Position numbers and translations under genes: made by a program. A stretch of DNA of 64,000 bases from Rhynchopus sp. YZ270_cl-10 (lineage: Eukaryota > Euglenozoa > Diplonemea > Diplonemida > Diplonemidae). Where the stretch lies: positions 806,001-870,000 of the forward strand of contig OZ037916.1 in the NCBI GenBank assembly GCA_964035575.1, read 5' to 3'. Below the pieces are notes generated by a model that worked only from the letters and a program-made list of their open reading frames with translations, was not told where the DNA came from and did no database searches. Each line of letters starts with the position of its first letter. Position 1 is the stretch's first letter. Of the stretch, positions 50,058-59,731 are shown one piece after another.

Positions 50058-51002
50058 TTTGTTGGTCGGTGATGTTCAGAAGACCCTACCGCAACCTTTG
50101 CGAGACTCTTTGTGGGGGGGCTGTCTCTCTCTTGGGGCTGTAATGGTGGTAACGGAGACTATTATGTTGTTTCTCCATTCACTGCAATGTACACATAACA
50201 AATATTTTCAGAAGACTTTCGGTTCAGTTTTTTTTATTGTTTTTTGCAAAATTATTTTTTGAGAAAAAAAATATTTTTGGCGCAAATCGTGTATGTCCTT
50301 TCTTTTGTTGAACATACACCGTTTTTGGGGGTGGGGGGAGGGGTAACTTTTTTCTTCTTTTTGTTCTTCGTCTTCTTTTTTTTCCCCAGTAGTGCCCATC
50401 ATTGAAGAATCCTTATTTACGCGACCACCTTACTGAGTATTCACCATTGTTAATAGACAGTAAGGGTGGGGGGTCTGTCTTCCTTCGATTTGCGTTGACA
50501 TTAAAGAGGCTGTGAACGATAAGCCAAATGGTGTCAAATGCTTGCAAAGCAGGTTACCCCAGTCGCACCTAACGTAGAAAGAAAAATGAAAATACAGAAC
50601 ACGTGCTCATTTTTGGCGAGAACAATATAAAAAAGACTTAGTGGAGCACACTCTGGCTACACTAATACAAACCAAGTTTTCAAAAAAGACGAAAAAAATG
50701 TGGTGAGCAATGAAGACAAAAAAAGGTCATGCAAAATGGCAATTTTTAATTTTGTTGATAAATTGTTGGAGTAGTGTAGTTGCCTCGGTTGTGTTGCCAC
50801 AGTTTTTGTGCGATCTCCACTGTCTTGTTACCGTGCTTGTAATAATATTGGACTATCATACAAGGTTTTTTTTAATTGTAGGCAGTGTTATTGGAAAACT
50901 GAACATAGTTAAAAGTGTGGTTGCCTCGGTTGTGTGGCAGTGCAATCTCCGTTTTCTTTTTATCCCGAAAAAAGCCCAAATTTATTTTGGTGCAATATAT
51001 CT

Positions 51003-51037
51003 AAGGTGACTAAGCATGAGAGGCTTAGGGTCATCTA
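51003..51037 (+). repeat. CTAAGC-ATGAGAG-GCTTAG hairpin
   Basis: CTAAGC, loop ATGAGAG, then GCTTAG, extended by GGTGAC with GTCATC after a small bulge. It has the same loop as 31244 but a different stem. Confidence 0.65.
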
Positions 51038-51512
51038 AGAAAAATTTCTCTCTTTTCATGATACCCCCCTGTTTTTGTGAAGAGTTGTGAATTGAAATGA
51101 AATTTTGTATTTTCCGATATTTTTTCGGAACACCATGATGCAATATTGATACAAGCACAGCAGTCATCGAATATCAAAAACTGTAGTGATGGATCTTTGC
51201 CTCCCCGCCACATTTGTTCTCATATTCGAAATATCCCCCCTCAAAAAAAAAAATGGTTTCATTGTACAATCTTGATGTGTTTTTACCTCAAGGCTACAGC
51301 TATCTTTCTGTCTCTTGATATAAAATATATAGCGAAAACATACAGACACTATTACCCTCACCCCACACCAACGAGCCGTGTGATTCTTTTTTTTTTGCGT
51401 CCGCCGATGAACGGTGAGGCGTTTGCACTTTCAACTTCTCCCTTTTTAAATCTTTCAAAGCCTTTATGTATTTATTACCTTTTTCTTTACCCCATCAAAG
51501 TGTTCTCATATT

Positions 51513-53631
51513 CAGGGTTCTATATAGGCCCGGTCACTCGGTCGGTCTGACCGAGTCAGACGTTGACTCGGTCAGCCAGGGTTGCCCCTTGTTCTCGGGA
51601 AAAACAACAAAATTCTGGATTTATGTTCCCGTTTTTTTCCTTTTTTTGGGTGGGGTTTTTTGCCCTTTTTCGGGCTTTCCGAGCTCTACCCTCACTGTAG
51701 TGGGGTCATTTCGAGAAAATGGACAAGTTCTTGATTGATACAAATTGTGGTCACGACCACTAGTGAGTTGCTCACAATGCTAAATGAGTGTCAGAACTGT
51801 GATTCTGGGCCCACTTTAACCGCCCCTCGAAATTCAAAAAGGGGTCCCAAACCCGGGCGCGCTACACGCGCGCGGAACTTTTTGCAGCTTTGGTCTAGTT
51901 GCATTTTGGCTGCAAAATGCAAGGGGATCCCCAAAGACGTTGGGAAGATTATTTGGATGGGGCAGTGATTTTGTACCTGCATACACGCTTCCTCGTGGTA
52001 ACCGTGTGCATGCCAATGAAGTGCTCTCTGGGGTTCGATAACCCGTGGAACCAGTGCTTCCGCCGATGAACGGTGAGGCGTTTGCACTTCTCTTTTTGCG
52101 GAGCAAAAAAATAATATAAATGGCGCCGCAGGCAAAAATTTTTAGGTACGATGTAAAAATCTAGCTTCCAACGAACCCTTTTTTGCAGAGCAAAAAATAA
52201 AAAATGGCGCCGCAGACAAAAAAAATTGGGGATACAGCCCTGGATGGTGCAGGATTTTGGTGTCAATTTTTTTTTTTCTTGCCCCCTGAAAACTCTTGCT
52301 TTTGAGAGTTTCGACCATTTCACCACACTGGTGGTGTGTCACCTACAGTGAAACCCACCAGAAACCACAAGAAAGCCCCCCAAGGAAAAAAGGAAAAAAA
52401 AAAAGGAAAAAAAAACTAAAATCCAGAATTTCATGTTCTCGGTCCCACTTAGGAACTTCCCTGCGGTCAGCCGTTTTTTTTTTTTTTTTTTTATAAATCT
52501 CAGATTTTTTTTCCAAATCTTGGGGTGGAAATTTTGGTACCTCCCACGAGCCTCTGAGAGTGACCAGAAATGGCCTCATGAACAAAGTGACCCCGTCACA
52601 GCCAGAACGCGACTCAATTGGTCAAACGCCGAAGGAAAAGGAAGCATGCAGCATGGCGAAATAATAAAAGTAGCGTACCGTGCGCCTGCGGCGCAAGATT
52701 GCAACCCACCCTTCCCATGATATACTTTTGCAGTAAAAATGTGCAATTTTATAGGGGAGCCTATGCACCGGCTCCTTCATTTGGCTCGGAAAATTTGGCG
52801 CCTTTCGGCAAAAAAACCCAAAAATAGATGAAACTACCCTATATACCTCACCAAAAATCACTTTCCGCCGGATTTCAGGCACTTTTGAGCCTTTTTCCTT
52901 CAATTTTTTTTTTTGAAAAAAATCTGCAAAAAAACTGATAATGGCAAAGGCAAATCCAGTGTAAAATGACAATTTTCAACAAAATGTGCGTTTAAATGTG
53001 CCAACGGGCAGCATTTTGTTTAAATTTTTGCTCAGTTGAGTCCACAGAGTCCCAAAAAATGCATTGCCGGGGTCGTAGGTCAAAAAAGACTTGGAAATTT
53101 CAATTTAAAATCAAAAGGAGCCTAAATTACCGGTATAGGCTCCCCTAAATTTTAAGCGCAATTTTTAGAAATGTTGCGTACCGTGGCTTCGCCAGAAACT
53201 TTCGTTTTAGAAAAACAGGGGAGTAAAATTACGGAAGCTGACCACAATTACCAGCGACAGTGCCGTTTTGTGTCAACTTTTTTTTAGAAATGTTGCGTAC
53301 CGTGGCTTCGCTTTGGGTGCCGTGACCACCCTTTCTTTGTTATAAATGTACTGAGGCTACAGACAATTCGTGTACCACTTGTGCCTGGTGCACGAATTGC
53401 TTCAATGAAGTGCCGAACTCCGCAGTTGGATAACCGAGGAATTCTCACATTCCGCCGGAGGCCCCCAACTTGAGCTAGGTTGGGGACCCGGGCTCGACCG
53501 AGTTTCAGCGAAAAACCCCAAAACCTATATAATTCCCTGTGGAGGGGGGAAAATTTTTTTTTGGGCTGACCGAGTCAAACCGATTCTGACCGAGCCAGCC
53601 CCTCGTGGGCGGAATGCTGTATAGAACCCTG
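51513..53631. mobile_element. 2.1-kb non-autonomous element, hAT-like ends
   Basis: The 12-bp perfect terminal inverted repeats read CAGGGTTCTATA (51513-51524 and 53620-53631). The flanks are both CATATT (51507-51512, 53632-53637), a 6-bp target duplication. Subterminal motifs GACTCGGTCAG and GACCGAG repeat near both ends. The CAGGG start suggests hAT, though the target duplication is shorter than the usual 8. There is no transposase. The inside has GCGTACCGTGGCTTCG twice (about 53175, 53293), NGGCGCCGCAG twice (about 52121, 52207) and a copy of the GCGTCC repeat (52058-52092). Confidence 0.75.
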
Positions 53632-53663
53632 CATATTACCGTTTTTTTTTTTTTTTTTGTTGG

Positions 53664-54716
53664 GGAAGCCTCTTTTTTACTTTCAACGGATGTCATCCGG
53701 GGGGGGAGGGGGGGGGTCTCCGGGGGGGTGAGCGGACAAGTTTGGTAATTTGGCAACGGGGGGGTCTAGTACAAAACCGTGGTCACATGGATTTTATGAA
53801 TTTTCTTCAAAAATTTTTTTTTTCGAATTTTTTTTATTTGGAAAGATCGGTTACGAAAACGTTCAATTCCGGGGTCGCACGATTTTTTTTATGCCTCTGT
53901 GGATGGTTAGGTGATTTTTGGCTGTGGTACCCCCTTTGGGAACGTTTCTACGCAGGTTTCTTAAGGAATTCCTTAAGAAAACCTCCTCTTTGGGTCGCAG
54001 CACAGTGGCGTCTCTAAGTTGGATTTCTTTTGAAGAAGGTTTTCGATTTTTTTCCTTTGGATTTTTTTTTTACGAATCTTTCAATTCCGACCATTTTTTT
54101 TATTCAGGAACACACTCCACGGTACGCAACTTTTGGTGGAGCCGACCCCTATACGTTACTGTATAAAGACCCATGGAGCCTTTAAATTGACTTCACTGTA
54201 CTGTGTACTGTGTACTGTGTACTGTGTACTGTGTACTGTGTACTGTGTACTGTGTACTGTGTACTGTGTACTGTGTACTGTGTACTGTGTACTGTGTACT
54301 GTGTACTGTGTACTGTGTACTGTGTACTGTGTACTGTGTACTGTGTACTGTGTACTGTGTACTGTGTACTGTGTACTGTGTACTGTGTACTGTGTACTGT
54401 GTACTGTGTACTGTGTACTGTGTACTGTGTACTGTGTACTGTGTACTGTGTACTGTGTACTGTGTACTGTGTACTGTGTACTGTGTACTGGAGCCACTTT
54501 AAATTAACTTCTACTCCACTAAAGTGGTCGATTTTTTTTGTGGTGAAAAGCGGGGAGCTCGGAAATCCACTTCCGCTGGTTTTCGAATTTTTTTACGTCT
54601 GTCCAAAAGCCGAAAACTTCAGGTTGCCAAATTTACAATCTTCTCCGGGGGGGGAGGGGGGGGGTTTCTCAAAATCGGACGGATGACATCCGTTGAAAGT
54701 AAAAAAGAGGCTTCCC
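53664..54716. mobile_element. 1.05-kb element with 37-bp perfect inverted ends
   Basis: The termini 53664-53700 and 54680-54716 are exact inverted copies (start GGGAAGCCTC, end GATGTCATCCG). Further in, GTAATTTGGCAAC and GTTGCCAAATTTAC continue the inversion loosely. TTG flanks both sides, a possible 3-bp target duplication. A G-run tract (8 G, A, 9 G) lies next to each terminus in the same orientation. No transposase is present. A heptamer minisatellite fills the middle. Confidence 0.8.
54195..54490 (+). repeat. (ACTGTGT)n minisatellite, about 42 copies
   Basis: A perfect 7-bp tandem array. Because 7 is not a multiple of 3, all frames stay open and read as repeated YCVLCTV; these open frames are artefacts. 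The flanks share GGAGCC and TTAAATT(G/A)ACTTC. Confidence 0.95.
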
Positions 54717-54762
54717 TTGGTTGTTTTAGTTTAGACACCTGAGGATGAGCTCCACCAGTTTC

Positions 54763-54793
54763 TGGTGACTAAGTACGAGAGGCTTAGTATCAT
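54763..54793 (+). repeat. CTAAGT-ACGAGAG-GCTTAG hairpin
   Basis: GTGACTAAGT, ACGAGAG, GCTTAGTATCAT: a bulged stem. Same family as 51003, with ACGAGAG in the loop. Confidence 0.6.
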
Positions 54794-55003
54794 ACTTACA
54801 AACCTTTCTTTTTGTAAACACGCAGGTGTTATTGTAAACTGAACATAGTTAACACCAAACGATAGATTTGTATTGACGCTTTTTTTTCTCTTCCTTTTTG
54901 GCTCCTAGGAATAGAGCCGAACAACAAAAAAAAAAAGTAAAAAGGCTGCGGTCAACGAAAAGACATAGCCATAAGTTAGTAAAGACAGATCAGTTGGTTT
55001 AAT

Positions 55004-57975
55004 CACGGATGCTGCCAGATCTGGCCAGATCTCCAGATCTGGGCCGCCCAGATCTGGCCAGATCTGGGAAAATTTTTTTTTTTTTTGAAAAAAAATTTTT
55101 TCCCAGACGTCCCAGATCTGGCCAGATCTGGCCAGATCTGGCCACATCTGGGAGATCTGGGACGTCTGGGAAAATTTTTTTTTCCAGGTACCCCCAATGA
55201 CATAACGAAGTATCGCTTGAAGTACCGTTCAATATACGTTGCTCGTGTGTGCAAGTTACGAAGTAGGACACACAAGGTATATCAAACGATAAATCAATCA
55301 GATAAACGTTACATCATTGGAAAATTGTTGGCACCGCCGCCCTGTCTTCGTATTTATTACGTCGACAGGCCAAACAGCGTTGGGCTCAGAAGAAGCAGTG
55401 CAAAACACTGGGGATCAACATGAGAACCAACTCCCAACAACACAGGCTACCGAAGTAGCAGGTGGGGTGTTGCGGGTGTTTGGGGTGAAAGAAAATCGAT
55501 TTTGGTAAGTTACAGCAGAAAATTCTTAAGTTTGCACAATTGAGAAGGGTGTTACCACTGCCTAATATTATTCGTACATGTGAACCGGTAAGGTCGAGAA
55601 GGGTGGACACGGCATACAAGTACAAGTACAAGTAAGACGTACCTTCTACAAAGGCTGAATTCGCAATTCTTAAGGGATTGAATTCAGCCCCCACGTGGTG
55701 TTTTTGAGAAAATCATTCCATGGTATACAACTATGGTTCCCGAAGAATGATTCGCCCCTCCTCGTTCATGCAAACTTAAGAAAATTCTGAAGTAACTACA
55801 ACCTGGCGTGCGGGTACAGATGCATTGCTTTGTTCTTTCCTCAAAGTCATGTGTGATCTCTCGGGTCTGTACTAAAGTCAGTGTTTAGATAAGCATCCAC
55901 TTGACTCGTTCTAACAACCGTTGAAATCTAGAACAAAACAATACACTGCCCCTTCTCACACCAAGCCGCCATGCTTCAAGAGCATGCCCTGGGCAAAAAT
56001 TACTGTGACAAAAATTAGTTTTCTGGGGGAACGCAATATTTTCTTGTGCCTAGTCCTCCGCAAGCAGAGGACAGACTTTCCGGATCCCGAAGTCGAATTT
56101 CTTGCACTAGCTACGCTCCCTGGGTTAAATGGCTATAGCAGTGACTGACTAAGAGTTTCATAATAATTAGGGTGGTCTATGGGGTGGGTTAATGGAAAAG
56201 TTGGTATATAAACCCGACTTTTACGATCGCCACCTGGTTTTGAAATAATTGCACCAGCTCTTCCGTCGGCACTGCTTCGCTGTTATGATGAAGGGTCGTC
56301 GGTTCGGGTACCTGTTAAGAGAAATTGAATGTAAAAGTAGAGACTACAACAAAAAAACAAACAAACAAACAAGAAGCCGCCCCGTACCCCTTAAACGTAA
56401 AAGTGACATTTTTGTTGACAAAAAAAAAAATAGCTAAAAAATAGCGAACATGTCGAAAAGGGAGAAAATCGGGGGGTTAAAAACATACCTTGCACTCGGC
56501 CCACTCTCCAGGTACAAAGAACATCACTGCACGACAAACCCACTACTACGATAGAAAATAACTATTTTTTACCGAACAGAAAGGTCGTTTTATTGATGAG
56601 TGTTTTCTGAGTGCACACTCAGTGGGGACAAAATGCAACACTTACCGAAAAAATTCTCCAATCGGACAAAAACCTTTCTAAACACCCAAAAAAAAACACC
56701 TCAGTCCACATCCGCTGGGGTCGCGAGATGGAAATATATGGTTTTACAGCTTTTGGGGGGTCTAGCGTGGGTCCCAGATGCATTTTGCAACGGGTCTGTG
56801 TGTGTGCCTCAACCGCTTCACAGTACCCTTTTTTGTAACTGAAAACGACGCATCCTGTACCTAAGTGCACTGAAGCCTTGCTTGCGTCCTCCTTCGTGGT
56901 TTTGGGCGTTCGCATGCGAGAATCATTATCGCATTCTCACATGTAATTCTCGCATCACGGAGAGGATTTTAGCGTTACGTGACCACAAAAAAAGTGCACA
57001 AAATTAGTTTGGTCAAAAATCACCTTGCACTTGTGAAGGAATTGCTGAGGAAATCTGAAATATGCGTGTTTTGGTACACAAAAGTGCGTTTTGGGTGGTT
57101 CTGAAGGGTCAAAACACCAAAAAAAAAACGTTTTTTTGCATTTTTGGTCACCCAAGGACCCACTATTTTGGTTGATATATTTTTTTTTCCCTTTGCGAAA
57201 AAATACCCAAAAATCACGGCTATAAAAACGCTAAGGAAAAATCGATTTTCATTTTTTGGGCAGAGAAGTGCGTTTTAGGCGCCCACAGATGGTCAAAACA
57301 TCAAAATTTTTGTGTTTTTGGCATCTTTGGACACCCAAGGACCCACTATCAGGGGTGAATTTTTTTTTGCCTGAGATTTGCCTTTGCCAGAAATCGAAGA
57401 AAAAAAAATTATGAAGGAAATTGCTAAGAAAAAGTCGAAATTGTGGGCCCCTGTACTGCATATGGCGGTACCAGATCGTCAAAACACCCGACTCTTGCGT
57501 TTTTTTGCACTTTTTGGTACACAAAAACCCTGCTCAGGGGTCAAAATTTTCCCGGAAAAAAAAATTTTTTTTTTTCGAGATTTTTCAAAAATCGACTTGT
57601 CTTTGGTAAAAACCATGAAATTTCGGGTTCGCAAAACCACGTTTTAGACCCCCACAGATGCTCAAAAGTGCCAAATTTTGCTTTAAATGGCCTCAAATCG
57701 TCGAAATTAGCCCTTTTTAGGGGCGAAAAAAAAAATTCGAGAGTCCCTTTCCCTGGGAGACAATAGCCAGAAATCTGAGGGAAAAAAAAAACTGGCCAGA
57801 TTTCCAGATCTGGCCAGATCTGGGGAGTTTTTTTTTTTTTTGAAAAAAAAAATTTCCCAGATTCCCAGATCTGGCCAGATCTGGCCAGATCTGGAAACAA
57901 GATCTCCACATCTGGAAAACGAGCCAGATCTGGGAAATTGGCCCCCAAATCTGGCCAGATCTGGCAGCATCCGTG
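55004..57975. mobile_element. 3.0-kb element with CCAGATCTGG-rich inverted ends
   Basis: The ends share CACGGATGCTGCCAGATC and continue through GGCCAGAT as inverted repeats (55004-55030 and 57949-57975). The flanks are both TTTAAT (54998-55003, 57976-57981), a 6-bp target duplication. The first 180 and last 190 bases hold about 20 copies of the palindrome CCAGATCTGG or near variants, plus an A-run/T-run inverted pair. No transposase is recognised. Sections around 57060-57370 contain two diverged copies of one segment (CACCCAAGGACCCACTAT at 57150 and 57331). Confidence 0.8.
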
Positions 57976-57991
57976 TTTAATAGGATTGTTC

Positions 57992-57993
<2 letters not shown>

Positions 57994-58031
<38 letters not shown>
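57994..58031. repeat. T38 homopolymer
   Basis: An unbroken run of 38 T just outside the preceding element. It might be the tail of a retroposed sequence read from the minus strand, or simple slippage. Confidence 0.9.
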
Positions 58032-58032
<1 letters not shown>

Positions 58033-58085
58033 TCACCTCATGAAATGAAGGAGGAAATAGAAACAAAGCATTTTGAACACACTTT

Positions 58086-58201
58086 GCGGTTCTAGGGACG
58101 AACCGCGCTGCAGAGCCACTCCTCACCAAACAGGTCGAGGTGTGTGCGTTTCACCACAACCTGTCTCCCATGGGTTTTATCGTGTGCTGAGTGTTAAGTT
58201 T
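58086..58201 (+). repeat. About 120-bp dispersed repeat with two hairpins, copy 2
   Basis: Same as 34754-34877 (GACGAACCGCGCTGCAGAGC; CTCCCATGGGTTTTATCGTG). The 5' hairpin is GCGGTTC with GAACCGC. Confidence 0.65.
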
Positions 58202-58713
58202 CTATTTCCCCCATTGGTGATGATGCAGTTGTGACTGATGGTCTGGTCATTTTTGTACCAACGTTTCTGCCCATTTTCCATGCACCAAAACCCCCCTGCT
58301 CCTCTATTTATGGATCGATCAACGCCACGTACTGAATGAGAGATAAGGTCTCTCTTCAAAAAAGTGGTATTCTGTTCTGTATGGCTACCTTTAACAGATC
58401 AGCAAAAAAATAGTGTTTCGATTTCACCCTCGAAAAAGCACCGGAAGGTGCTTTTAGGGTAAAATTGGTTCGAAATAGCGGGTCGTTCTTCTTGAATTCA
58501 ATTGAAGGGGGAACGATGCAATCCAAACCCCCAATATTACACCGAATGTGTGCTACGAAATAGCGGGGGGAGGGGAAGGGGGGGAGGAGGGGGGTCAGGA
58601 ACACCACAATAAAAAAAAGGAGCAGAAAATAGGTGAGGTGCTTTGGTCTTCATTTCATACCCCCCTCGTGGTGGCTGTATTGTGAATGTGTATTATGGAT
58701 TATGATGGGCAAT
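58202..58713. other. Intergenic, no gene seen
   Basis: Mixed sequence with a G-rich tract at about 58564-58594 and no coding region. It lies between a dispersed repeat and a MITE. Confidence 0.4.
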
Positions 58714-58846
58714 TGGTGTTACCGATCTGCTGTCGGGGACATGTCAAGGACATGTCAATATAGGGGGGGTGTGTCATTTTCCCCTGTAGACCTTGTGTCA
58801 AGGACATGTCAAGGACCTGTCAATATGGGCCCTTTCGGGAACACCA
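58714..58846. mobile_element. 133-bp MITE with 12-bp inverted ends, copy 2
   Basis: The ends TGGTGTTACCGA and TCGGGAACACCA match copy 1 (38777-38898). The flanks 58709-58713 and 58847-58851 are both GCAAT, again 5 bp. It is 11 bp longer than copy 1 through one extra GGACATGTCAA unit. Confidence 0.88.
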
Positions 58847-58851
58847 GCAAT

Positions 58852-59120
58852 TAACACAATACAACCACTACCTTACCCATCTCTCTCTCTCTCCCTCCAC
58901 TCCCCATCTCCCTGTGTTTAAACTACAGTACTCCTAGGTGACCCACGCGCCTCCCCATCTGTACGTTATCAAATTTATTCCCCATTTTTTTGTATTTTTT
59001 GTTTGTTTGTTTGCTGTACCTCATTGAAAGACGTCTTTTTTTTTTTTTCCAAAAAAGCAAACACGTCTTTATTTTGCTTCTTGGGATGGATTCTCCCAAT
59101 TTTTTTTTTTTTTATTGTGC
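58852..59120. other. Short spacer, no gene seen
   Basis: (CT)n near 58881-58898 and T-runs only. Confidence 0.4.
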
Positions 59121-59249
59121 CTGCGTCCGCCAATGAACGGTGAGGTGCTTTTCAACTCTCTTTTTGCTCATCTTCAATCCCAGCGTTGTTCCAGCGCGTT
59201 AACGATAGTGGTAAAAAGATGAGTGTGCACAGAGAGGCACATTCATCTT
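59121..59249 (+). repeat. GCGTCC repeat plus long ATGAGAG-type hairpin
   Basis: GCGTCCGCCAATGAACGGTG (from about 59125) is followed, about 70 bp later, by a 13-bp stem: AAGATGAGTGTGC (59216-59228) with GCACATTCATCTT (59237-59249), loop ACAGAGAG. The order is the same as at 522-587. Confidence 0.65.
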
Positions 59250-59520
59250 TACAAGGTTTTTTTTTTTTTTCTCTTTTGCACGGTGGACAAAAACTCCATC
59301 TTTCGATTGAAAAGAACATCTTAATCTTTTGCACCCAGTGCCGGTCACGTGAGGGCGTTGTATATCAAGTCAAATTTTTCGTCTTTTAGGGTACTTCTTT
59401 AGCACCCTCTGTACCTTCTTTTCATTAGAAAAAGAATGTAGATGAAACAAGTCTTTTGTCTGTATGAATACGTCAACTGCAAGGACTATGACGTCCATTC
59501 AAAGACAAAGAGATAATAAG

Positions 59521-59610
59521 ATACCGACCCTCCCCCGTGAAATTGTCCCTGGCGGCAAAATACCGGTTTTTTTTTTTTTGGGGAGACAATTTCACGAGGG
59601 AGGGTCGATA
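59521..59610. repeat. 90-bp foldback repeat
   Basis: ACCGACCCTCCCCCGTGAAA (from 59523) is inverted at 59581-59610 (TTTCACGAGGGAGGGTCG inside). The arms are about 28 bp with few mismatches, separated by a T-run. Possibly a tiny MITE. Confidence 0.65.
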
Positions 59611-59699
59611 AATGATAAATCACCATAATAGTACATGGTGATATTAAAGAAGTGTCGTCTAGCCTAGGGCATTCACACTCAGCTTCACACCCCTTTTCT

Positions 59700-59726
59700 C
59701 CCCCCCCCCCCCCCCCCCCCCCCCCC
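59700..59726. repeat. C27 homopolymer
   Basis: 27 consecutive C directly before TAGGG; its last three C are part of the left target duplication of the hAT element. Confidence 0.9.
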
Positions 59727-59731
59727 TAGGG

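Larger units (their letters stand above)
49629..51512. other. Intergenic, A/T-rich, with dispersed repeats
   Basis: No gene is seen. Contains a 62-bp repeat copy (49993-50057), the hairpin at 51003-51037 and a GCGTCC-type repeat at 51398-51440. The pair of phrases GTTGCCTCGGTTGTGT at about 50779 and 50920 is a short internal direct repeat. A CACTCCGGGTTTGACC motif near 49791 resembles the hairpin motif at 480-505. Confidence 0.5.

Noticed and set aside
54133-54686. Long open frames reading YCVLCTV on plus and STQYTVH on minus
   Set aside because: They come from a 7-bp tandem repeat that leaves several frames open; no unique coding sequence.
55003-55275. Minus-strand frames rich in QIWPDLARSG near 55.0 and 57.8 kb
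   Set aside because: They are translations of the CCAGATCTGG palindrome arrays at the ends of a transposon.
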